This document shows, piece after piece, positions 1 to 5,030 of a DNA stretch of 5,030 nt. A program made the position numbers and the translations under genes. Source of the stretch: Acidobacteriaceae bacterium (GTDB taxonomy: Bacteria; Acidobacteriota; Terriglobia; Terriglobales; Acidobacteriaceae); NCBI GenBank assembly GCA_009781125.1, contig WQYS01000217.1:1-5030 (forward strand). The letters run 5' to 3'. Under the pieces are notes generated by a model. The model worked only from the letters and a program-made list of their open reading frames with translations. It did not search any database and was not told the origin of the DNA. Within the stretch, counting starts at the first letter, position 1. Each line of letters opens with the position of its first letter.

Positions 1-2952
1 GCTGTTTCGCCTGGAACGGTCGCCTTTTGCGATACGTCCGTCCATGCCGTTCCCGCGTGTTCAGGATTGGCGGTTGTGGGCTCGGCGCAGTTAACAGCGG
101 CGGGCACGGCGTCCTTTAAGTTCATTCCGGGCGGAACCGGTCATGTCTATCAGGCGATCTTTCGCGGGACCAACACGTATGCAACCAGTTCCTCGGCAAC
201 GCAGCCGGTAACTGTGCTTCATCAGACAACGAGCGCTATCGTCTCCAGCGGCAGCACGGGCAATTACATGCTGACGGGCACAGTAGTGGGAACGGGCGAC
301 TTCGTAAATGGGCTGACCGGCAATGTCTCCTTCCTTGATGCGAGCAATGCCGATTATTCTCTGGGCGCGGCTCCGCTGGGCGCTTCGACATTTGCGCAGA
401 GTTACCAGCTCGCGCCGGGGTCGCCGATAACGGTGGGAACGAATCCCTACGCTGTTGTTATTGGCGACTTCAACGGAGACGGCATCCCCGATCTGGCTAT
501 TGCGAACCAGGGAAATAGCAATGTAAGCATTCTGCTGGGAAACGGCGATGGAACCTTTACTCAGGCTCCGGGATCTCCCATTGCCACGTCTTCTCCTACC
601 TCGATTGCGGTAGGCAATTTCAACAGCGACGGCATCCTCGATCTGATTGTAGGGAGCAGTATTCTGCTAGGAAACGGCGATGGAACCTTTGCGCCAGCCA
701 TGTCAACTGGTGCTGGTGGTAAATCCGTCGTAGTCGGTGACTTCAACGAAGATGGCAACCTCGATCTAGCTATAGTGAACGGGGTGAACAGCAGCGTATC
801 TATCCTGCTGGGGAACGGGGATGGAACCTTTACAGCAGCCCCAGGATCGCCCGTACCGGTTGGCGCTGTCGCCCAATCTCTTGCGATCGGTGACTTCAAC
901 GGAGATGGCACGCCGGATCTGGTGGTGACTACCGGCTCTACAATAGGCACTTATATATTACTGGGAAACGGCGACGGAACCTTTACCCAGGCTCCGGGAT
1001 CGCCGTTAACGATTCCACCAGCATACGGATTTACTCTCATTGTCCCTGTTGCAGTGGGCGACTTCAATGGAGACGGCAAGCAGGATCTGGCAATGGCAGT
1101 GAGTGGAACCGTTGGCCTTATTCCTAATACTGTAATCATTTTTCTGGGGAACGGCGATGGAACCTTTACCCAGGCTCCAGGAACACCGGTGCCGGTCGGC
1201 ACTACTCCCCAATCTATCGCTGTTGGAGACTTCAACGGGGATAGCATCCCTGACCTGGCAGTTGCGTCCGTTAGTGGCATGCCCAGCATCCTGCTGGGGG
1301 ACGGCACCGGAGTCTTTACCCGCGTGCCGGGAACGCCGATAGCAATAACAAGCTCCTATGCCCTGGCCGTTGGCGACTTAGACGGAGATGGCGTCGATGA
1401 CCTTGCACTCACTGCCGCAGTCGCGGGCAATCCTTTGTACATCGTGCTGAACAAGGTCACGCAGACGGCAACGGCCCAGTTGACCGGAGTCAGCGTGCCG
1501 GGTTCCGGTACGCATCTGGTCAACGCGGCTTATGACGGTGATGGAAACTACGCCGCCAGCACCTCGTCAACCATCTCTCTGATAGCGAGCACGGCAGCGA
1601 CAACGCTAAGTCTGGAGGCAGCCCCGACGGCGAGCACCTATGGCCAGCAGGTGATGCTGACGGCTACGCTGACTCCGGCTACGCTGGGAGCGCTGACCGC
1701 TGACGGCGAGGCTGTAGATTTCTTTGCTGACGGAGTGTTGCTTGGGATCGGCCATCTCTCCTCGGGCATCGCCACCATCAATACAACGGCGCTGACGGCG
1801 GGGACGCGCAATCTCACCGCCGTCTTTGGCGGAGACTCAAACTTCTTTCCCTCCAGCGCGGCGCTTAGTTTCACGGTTGGCCAGGCGGCTCCGGTAGTTA
1901 CGTGGCCTGCGCCTGCTGCGATTACCTACGGCACCGTCCTGAGTGGATCGCAACTGAACGCGACCGCCAACGTTGCAGGCGTGTTCAACTATGTTCCGAA
2001 CTTTGGCGCTGTTGTGAGTGCAGGAACGCAAACATTGAATGTTACGTTTACTCCAACGGATACGGTCAACTATACGCAGCAGACGGCAAACGTAACTCTG
2101 ATGGTGGACAAGGCGACTCCTGGAGTAGGTATCGTGCCGCCGATTACCGCATCGTCCTCGCCAAACCCCGCCGATTACGGCGCCGAGATACTGCTAACTG
2201 CGACGGCTCCCTCCAGCGCTACCGGCCAGATTACTTTCATAGAAGGGACAACTACGATATGTACGGCGACGCTCGCGGCTGGAACGGCTCAGTGCTCTCC
2301 AACAACACCGCTGGCGATAGGTGACTATCATATCGTCGCCCAGTACGGCGGCGACTCAAACTACATCACCGCTACCTCCTTTCCTATACTTCAGGTGATA
2401 GTTACTCCTGGCACCACCCCGCCGCCGGGTGGCGACTTTTCGGTGGATATTACCAGCAACACGACGCAGACGATTCATCCGGGAGCTACTGCATCCTTTA
2501 CAGTCTCTGTAGGATTTGTAAACGGCGCATTCAACAGCGCTGTAATTCTTTCCACCACGGCAACGCCGGGTCAGACAGGACTTCCCCCTGGAGCAACCGT
2601 GCTCTTTGTGCCTCCGTCGGTCACGCCGGGCGGCGCGACGGCCCTTTCAACCCTGATGATTCAAACCTCGCTGGCCAACGCAGAAAACAAGCCCTTCGGC
2701 ATAACCTATGCCGTGCTGGCTCTAATTATCTTCCCATGGATCGGCGCGCGCAGACTTAGGAAAAGATTGTTTTTACCACGAACTACCTTGCTGGCACTGA
2801 TATCTCTGGGCGCGCTGGCTGGCGCTGCGGGCTGCGGAAGCGGTGAAGGATACTTCGGCGCCAGACCACAGAGTTACACCTTTACCGTGACAGGGACCTC
2901 CGGCTCACTATCTCATACTGCGCCACAAACAGTTACTTTGAACCTTCAGTAG
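1..2952 (+). CDS. Giant Ig-like repeat / FG-GAP propeller surface protein, 3' part (5' end outside window)
   Basis: The frame is open from base 1 to the TAG at 2950-2952, giving 983 visible residues. The first codons (AVSPGTVAFCDTS) already belong to an Ig-like repeat, so the true start and any signal peptide lie upstream; the TTG at 67 has no ribosome-binding site. Domains by visible residue: end of an Ig-like repeat (1-75); first half of an Ig-like domain (76-135, GNVSFLDAS); seven FG-GAP/VCBS blades (136-485, GDFNGDGIPDL and LGNGDGTFT motifs); second half of that Ig domain (486-530, GTHLVNAAYDGDGNY); a Big_3-type Ig domain (531-630); an MBG-like repeat (632-704, AITYGTVLSGSQLNATANV); another Ig domain (705-804, YGGDSNY); linker TTPPPGG; and a terminal Ig-like domain (812-983) carrying a two-helix membrane hairpin. 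Such proteins are common in Acidobacteriota, with adhesin or matrix roles suspected but mostly untested. The Asp-rich blade loops should bind calcium. It is coupled to the downstream OmpA-family gene. Family assignment is firm; exact function is unknown. Confidence 0.9.
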   Translation, partial: AVSPGTVAFCDTSVHAVPACSGLAVVGSAQLTAAGTASFKFIPGGTGHVYQAIFRGTNTYATSSSATQPVTVLHQTTSAIVSSGSTGNYMLTGTVVGTGDFVNGLTGNVSFLDASNADYSLGAAPLGASTFAQSYQLAPGSPITVGTNPYAVVIGDFNGDGIPDLAIANQGNSNVSILLGNGDGTFTQAPGSPIATSSPTSIAVGNFNSDGILDLIVGSSILLGNGDGTFAPAMSTGAGGKSVVVGDFNEDGNLDLAIVNGVNSSVSILLGNGDGTFTAAPGSPVPVGAVAQSLAIGDFNGDGTPDLVVTTGSTIGTYILLGNGDGTFTQAPGSPLTIPPAYGFTLIVPVAVGDFNGDGKQDLAMAVSGTVGLIPNTVIIFLGNGDGTFTQAPGTPVPVGTTPQSIAVGDFNGDSIPDLAVASVSGMPSILLGDGTGVFTRVPGTPIAITSSYALAVGDLDGDGVDDLALTAAVAGNPLYIVLNKVTQTATAQLTGVSVPGSGTHLVNAAYDGDGNYAASTSSTISLIASTAATTLSLEAAPTASTYGQQVMLTATLTPATLGALTADGEAVDFFADGVLLGIGHLSSGIATINTTALTAGTRNLTAVFGGDSNFFPSSAALSFTVGQAAPVVTWPAPAAITYGTVLSGSQLNATANVAGVFNYVPNFGAVVSAGTQTLNVTFTPTDTVNYTQQTANVTLMVDKATPGVGIVPPITASSSPNPADYGAEILLTATAPSSATGQITFIEGTTTICTATLAAGTAQCSPTTPLAIGDYHIVAQYGGDSNYITATSFPILQVIVTPGTTPPPGGDFSVDITSNTTQTIHPGATASFTVSVGFVNGAFNSAVILSTTATPGQTGLPPGATVLFVPPSVTPGGATALSTLMIQTSLANAENKPFGITYAVLALIIFPWIGARRLRKRLFLPRTTLLALISLGALAGAAGCGSGEGYFGARPQSYTFTVTGTSGSLSHTAPQTVTLNLQ
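406..1455 (+). repeat. Seven FG-GAP/VCBS repeats forming a predicted beta-propeller
   Basis: Seven copies of a D-x-D/N-x-D-G-x-x-D-L calcium loop begin at 463, 613, 736, 889, 1057, 1225 and 1372, spaced 123-168 bases apart (41-56 codons), the usual size of an FG-GAP blade. Six copies of the companion LGNGDGTFT-type segment begin at 538, 670, 811, 964, 1147 and 1297. Seven blades match a complete integrin-alpha-like propeller, so this looks like a closed fold and not a fragment. Copy 2 (GNFNSDGILDL) has Asn in place of the first Asp. Copy 6 (GDFNGDSIPDL) has Ser for the loop Gly. Copy 7 (GDLDGDGVDDL) is richest in acidic residues. Confidence 0.9.
2671..2865 (+). other. Transmembrane hairpin inserted in the terminal Ig-like domain
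   Basis: This stretch of the large surface protein encodes a first hydrophobic segment (ITYAVLALIIFPWIG, 2701-2745), a basic loop (ARRLRKR, 2746-2766), a second hydrophobic segment (LLALISLGALAGAAG, 2788-2832) and a Cys at 2833-2835 followed by a Gly/Ser-rich stretch. The positive-inside rule puts the Arg/Lys loop in the cytoplasm and both flanks in the periplasm. The last 28 residues (from 2866, PQSYTFTVTGTSGS) look like the closing strands of the Ig-like domain that opens at 2434 (DFSVDITS). Loop plus second helix plus Cys resemble an internal lipoprotein signal, but position -3 is Ala and not the usual Leu. The role as a membrane anchor is inferred. Confidence 0.7.
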
Positions 2953-2956
2953 GAGG
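2951..2956 (+). promoter_or_regulatory. Ribosome-binding site of the OmpA-family gene, overlapping the upstream stop codon
   Basis: AGGAGG lies five bases before the ATG at 2962 and shares its first two bases with the TAG stop (2950-2952) of the surface-protein gene. It is a near-perfect Shine-Dalgarno sequence and fixes the start at 2962. The in-frame GTG at 2956 overlaps the Shine-Dalgarno itself and has none of its own, so it is not the start. The overlap makes translational coupling by terminating ribosomes likely. Confidence 0.9.
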
Positions 2957-2961
2957 TGCCC

Positions 2962-4359
2962 ATGTTTACGCGAAAACTATCCATTCTGGCATTGTTTCTA
3001 TGTTCGCGAATGCAGTTACAGGGGCAGGCTGCTCCTGCGGCTGGACAGCCGGAGGGTGTGGCTCCCCGCGTGGAGCTGCAATTTAACTACAACTATCTGT
3101 ACGCCAACGTGGTTCACTCCGATAACTTCTCTCTGAATGGAGCCAACGCTCAGGTTGTAATCAATCTGCACAGAAACTGGGGCCTGATGGCGGATTTTTC
3201 AGGAGCTACTGCCAGCAATATCCTAAATTCGCAGCAAAACCTGAATCTATATAACTATCATTTCGGCGGACGTTACTCGCTCAGAAATCATACCAGATTC
3301 ACCCCTTATTTACAGGGACTGGTTGGTGCGTCTAAAATTTCCTCCAACTTCCCGATCTACGCCAACAATCCTGTAGTATTCGGCAGCACTGCGGGTATTG
3401 GAGTAACTCTGCGCGCGACGCACCACTTCGGAGTTACGCTGGCTGAAGCCGACTGGCTCTACTCGCGGGGCGCGAACGGAGCTAATAGCTACCAGAACGA
3501 TCTTCGCCTGGCAGCAGGGTTGTATCTGCGCTTTGGCCATGTGGGATATGTAGCGCCAGTTAAGGTTGCTCAACCTGTCCATGGAGTGCCGGCGTCAATA
3601 ACCTGCGCGGTAACTCCAGCCATGGTCAGCGCTGGAGACCGGGTATTTCTGCACGCGCAGAACCTCGTGCCCGGCGTAGATTATTTGTGGTTATCTACAG
3701 GCGGCCTTGTAAACAGCAACCGGGAGAGCGCCTACATAGACACCACCGACCTTGACGGCGGCAACTACATTGTCACGATTGGCCACCTCACCAATGGAGT
3801 TACAAGGATGGATGACTGTACGGGTTCCTTCACGGTTCGCGAGCATCCACGTCGTGAAGTTGTGCCACCACCACCGCCGCCGCCGCCACCACCACCGCCT
3901 GCTCCTGCCAGAGACGAATCCGCCGAGCGGCGCGCGCAGTTACTTTCGCAACTGAACACCGTTCGCAAGACAACGGAAAGTAATCGTGGATTGAATATCC
4001 TTCTGAACTCTGTGTTATTCAGTACCGGCAGGTCGGACCTTACTCTCAACGCGCAAAACGTACTCAAGAGAGTCGCAGCAGTTATTAAGCAATATCCTGG
4101 CGTGGAGATTCACATAGAAGGTCATACCGACAACGTAGGCAACACGGAAGCCAATCAGCGCCTCAGCGAAAATCGCGCTAAGTCGGTGAGGGATTTTCTG
4201 GCGAGAAGCGGATTGCCTCTCTCCAGCATTACTGCGTCCGGTTACGGTTACCGTTATCCTGTTGCCAGCAATGCAACCGCCGACGGACGGGCACAAAACC
4301 GGCGCGTAGATATATTCCTCGCTGGTGACGTGATCGGCATCCATTACCGTGAACCATAA
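2962..4359 (+). CDS. OmpA-family outer-membrane protein with barrel, Ig-like domain, polyproline linker and peptidoglycan-binding domain
   Basis: A 465-residue protein expected to tether the outer membrane to the cell wall. Residues 1-23 form a signal peptide (MFTRK, then LSILALFLC, cleavage probably near QGQA). Residues 37-192 alternate polar and hydrophobic residues and end in LRFG, a size fitting an eight-stranded barrel. Residues 211-297 look like an Ig/PKD-like domain with Cys215 and Cys286 placed for a disulfide. Pro302-Pro313 are 12 consecutive prolines. Residues about 345-455 are an OmpA C-terminal domain, with LNSVLFSTG near 348, GHTDNVG containing Asp390, LSENRA containing Arg405, and NRRVDI near 446. 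Asp390 and Arg405 are 15 residues apart, the same spacing as the diaminopimelate-binding Asp271 and Arg286 of E. coli OmpA. It starts nine bases after the surface-protein stop, so the two are probably co-expressed. The inserted Ig-like domain is absent from classical OmpA. The domain call is firm; partnership with the upstream protein is inferred. Confidence 0.93.
   Translation: MFTRKLSILALFLCSRMQLQGQAAPAAGQPEGVAPRVELQFNYNYLYANVVHSDNFSLNGANAQVVINLHRNWGLMADFSGATASNILNSQQNLNLYNYHFGGRYSLRNHTRFTPYLQGLVGASKISSNFPIYANNPVVFGSTAGIGVTLRATHHFGVTLAEADWLYSRGANGANSYQNDLRLAAGLYLRFGHVGYVAPVKVAQPVHGVPASITCAVTPAMVSAGDRVFLHAQNLVPGVDYLWLSTGGLVNSNRESAYIDTTDLDGGNYIVTIGHLTNGVTRMDDCTGSFTVREHPRREVVPPPPPPPPPPPPAPARDESAERRAQLLSQLNTVRKTTESNRGLNILLNSVLFSTGRSDLTLNAQNVLKRVAAVIKQYPGVEIHIEGHTDNVGNTEANQRLSENRAKSVRDFLARSGLPLSSITASGYGYRYPVASNATADGRAQNRRVDIFLAGDVIGIHYREP
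3865..3900 (+). repeat. CCN trinucleotide tract encoding 12 consecutive prolines
   Basis: Twelve Pro codons run in a row: CCA x3, CCG x4, CCA x3, CCG, CCT, followed by Ala-Pro-Ala. It lies between the Ig-like domain and the OmpA domain and should form a stiff polyproline II rod in the periplasm. Proline-rich linkers are common in OmpA-family proteins, but 12 in a row is long and should need elongation factor P for efficient translation. The near-identical codons could allow in-frame length change by slippage. Confidence 0.9.
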
Positions 4360-4475
4360 TTGAGGCTGCACACAGACTAGCCCGGAGCGCACATGTGGCA
4401 GGCTTGCGTGGTAGCATGATGACAACTTACTGCAACAAAAATCAGGCTGAATCAGAAAAGGGGACCGTTCACACC
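4360..4475 (+). other. Spacer without a convincing promoter or terminator
   Basis: These 116 bases separate the OmpA-family gene from the small conserved gene. No GC-rich stem with a following T-run is visible, and no good -35/-10 pair. An 8-base palindrome, CACATGTG, sits at 4390-4397, but it has no partner copy and is not a terminator. The frame of the next gene is open back to a GTG at 4395, but that stretch looks non-coding. Confidence 0.5.
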
Positions 4476-4715
4476 ATGGCAGAACCAACGTACGAAGAGT
4501 TGAAGGCACGTCTGGCGGAACTGGAGACGAAGCAACAGCGCACGGGCAGCATCAGCTTCAAGGTAAGCGACAAGGGAGCCGCGAGCGTCTATGGTCTTGG
4601 ACGTTTTCCGGTGACGCTCTACTACGAGCAGTGGACCCGCTTGCTGGACAAGGCCGAAGAACTGAGCAAGTTTCTCGAAGCCAACAAGAGCAAGCTGAAG
4701 CTCAAGGAACAGTAG
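4476..4715 (+). CDS. Small conserved-looking protein of unknown function (79 aa)
   Basis: A 79-residue acidic/basic soluble protein with no signal peptide or membrane segment, so probably cytoplasmic. Residues 4-18 (PTYEELKARLAELET) form a short amphipathic helix or coiled coil. The core, GSISFKVSDKGAASVYGLGR, reads as two beta strands, followed by FPVTLYYEQWTRLLDKAEEL, a strand and a helix, and a Lys-rich tail (KSKLKLKEQ). I recognise the GLGRFPVTLYYEQW-type core as resembling uncharacterised proteins of Acidobacteriota and some other phyla, but cannot name a family. The start is set at ATG 4476, with a purine-rich AAAAGGGGA 11 bases upstream; this spacing is rather long. An upstream GTG (4395) or ATG (4416) would add residues that do not look protein-like (TTYCNKNQAESEKGTVHT). 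The pirin gene follows 66 bases later on the same strand, so shared transcription is possible. The TLYYEQWTRLL segment loosely recalls PC4-type domains; this is only a hint. Confidence 0.85.
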   Translation: MAEPTYEELKARLAELETKQQRTGSISFKVSDKGAASVYGLGRFPVTLYYEQWTRLLDKAEELSKFLEANKSKLKLKEQ

Positions 4716-4752
4716 CCGGACTTTTGCATCGAAAGGCCAGGCGCGGGAATCT

Positions 4753-4773
4753 ACTCCTAAGAGCTTTAGGAGT
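4753..4773 (+). promoter_or_regulatory. Inverted repeat predicted to hide the pirin ribosome-binding site
   Basis: ACTCCTAA (4753-4760) and TTAGGAGT (4766-4773) are perfect 8-base inverted repeats around a five-base loop, GAGCT. The right arm contains the whole Shine-Dalgarno AGGAG (4768-4772) of the gene starting at 4782, and the left arm is an anti-Shine-Dalgarno sequence. In RNA the stem would block ribosome binding. Only three of the eight pairs are G-C, so it could open with heat, a protein or ribosome traffic. It is a poor terminator because only three T residues (4773-4775) follow the right arm. Regulatory function is inferred. Confidence 0.55.
4768..4772 (+). promoter_or_regulatory. 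Ribosome-binding site of the pirin gene
   Basis: AGGAG lies nine bases before the ATG at 4782 and supports that start. It sits entirely within the right arm of the 4753-4773 inverted repeat. Confidence 0.8.
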
Positions 4774-4781
4774 TTGCATAG

Positions 4782-5030
4782 ATGTCTATACGTCCTGTTA
4801 GACGGCTGGTTCGGTCCCGCCCCACGCTTGAGGGCGCAGGAGTCCGGCTACGCCGCGCCTTCGGCTTTGACAACACTTCGGAGTTCGATCCGTTTCTTCT
4901 GTTCGATGACTTTCGCGGCGATGTCCCGGAGGACTACCTTGCAGGATTCCCGTGGCATCCGCACCGCGGCATCGAGACCATCACCTACGTGCTGGCAGGC
5001 ACGGTGGCGCACGGAGATAGCATCGGCAAC
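4782..5030 (+). CDS. Pirin-family cupin protein, N-terminal part (runs off the window)
   Basis: The ATG at 4782 opens 83 codons to the window edge with no stop. The protein begins MSIRPVRRLVRSRPTLEGAG and contains FDPFLLFDDFRGD (residues 35-47) and the pirin signature GFPWHPHRGIETITYVLAG (55-73). Pirins are bicupin proteins of about 230-300 residues that bind one iron in the N-terminal cupin with three His and one Glu. His59 and His61 here match the first two ligands (His56 and His58 in human pirin); the remaining His and Glu should lie just past the window end. Known bacterial relatives include the E. coli quercetin dioxygenase YhhW, but pirin functions vary and this one cannot be assigned a substrate. 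There is no signal peptide, so it should be cytoplasmic. It lies 66 bases after the small conserved gene on the same strand, behind a hairpin covering its ribosome-binding site. Family assignment is very secure. Confidence 0.95.
   Translation, partial: MSIRPVRRLVRSRPTLEGAGVRLRRAFGFDNTSEFDPFLLFDDFRGDVPEDYLAGFPWHPHRGIETITYVLAGTVAHGDSIGN

Noticed and set aside
67..69. TTG at 67 as the start of the large surface protein
   Set aside because: The frame is open back to base 1 with Ig-like sequence, and there is no Shine-Dalgarno sequence before it. The gene begins outside the window.
561..1307. Long open frames on the minus strand across the FG-GAP repeats
   Set aside because: They repeat KVPSPFPS-type peptides that are simply the reverse complement of the LGNGDGTF segment, with no ribosome-binding sites; they are shadows of the repeats.
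463..1404. The regular repeats as a CRISPR array or non-coding tandem repeat
   Set aside because: Spacings vary in multiples of three and the frame encodes canonical FG-GAP blades throughout.
2956..2958. GTG at 2956 as the start of the OmpA-family gene
   Set aside because: It overlaps the AGGAGG ribosome-binding site that serves the ATG at 2962 and would have no site of its own.
4395..4475. Upstream extension of the small protein to GTG 4395 or ATG 4416
   Set aside because: The added residues show no domain character, no ribosome-binding site precedes these codons, and the recognisable protein begins at MAEPTYEEL.
4015..4509. Minus-strand open frame of 164 codons spanning the OmpA domain and the spacer
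   Set aside because: It is antisense to clearly coding OmpA sequence, its product matches nothing recognisable, and it is Cys/Ser-rich as expected for a shadow frame.
4724..4752. TTGCAT, 17 bases, GAATCT as a promoter for pirin
   Set aside because: The -10 element matches the consensus at only two positions (A at 2, T at 6), too weak to claim.
4753..4779. The 4753-4773 hairpin as an intrinsic terminator of the small gene
   Set aside because: The stem has few G-C pairs, only three T residues follow it, and it overlaps the next gene's ribosome-binding site.

Overview
The window looks like a piece of an Acidobacteriota chromosome, probably class Terriglobia (the Edaphobacter, Granulicella and Terriglobus type). 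This is inferred from protein style: a very long secreted protein mixing Ig-like repeats with an FG-GAP/VCBS propeller and ending in a transmembrane hairpin, followed by an OmpA-type barrel protein. No marker gene allows a firm placement. All four genes are on the + strand, and no RNA gene, mobile element or CRISPR array is visible.

Bases 1-2952 are the 3' part of a giant surface protein. The frame is open from base 1, so its start and export signal lie upstream. In order it carries the end of an Ig-like repeat, half of a second Ig-like domain, a seven-bladed FG-GAP propeller, the other half of that Ig domain, three more Ig-like or MBG-like domains, and a last Ig-like domain that appears to be interrupted by a two-helix membrane hairpin. 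Nine bases after its stop comes an OmpA-family protein (2962-4359) with a signal peptide, an 8-stranded-size barrel, a disulfide-capable Ig-like domain, a run of 12 prolines and a peptidoglycan-binding OmpA domain. The stop codon of the first gene overlaps the Shine-Dalgarno sequence of the second, so the two are very probably one translationally coupled unit. Together they suggest a cell-envelope module: a large adhesin-like protein plus a wall-anchored outer-membrane protein.

After a 116-base spacer with no convincing promoter or terminator comes a 79-residue conserved-looking protein of unknown function (4476-4715). After a further 66 bases a pirin-family cupin begins at 4782 and runs off the window. 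A perfect 8-bp inverted repeat directly upstream of the pirin gene would bury its Shine-Dalgarno sequence, which suggests translational control.

The points most worth following up are the membrane hairpin inserted into the C-terminal Ig domain with a lipobox-like cysteine, the propeller nested inside an Ig domain, the hairpin over the pirin ribosome-binding site, and the small protein, whose C-terminal half vaguely recalls PC4-type single-stranded DNA binding domains.
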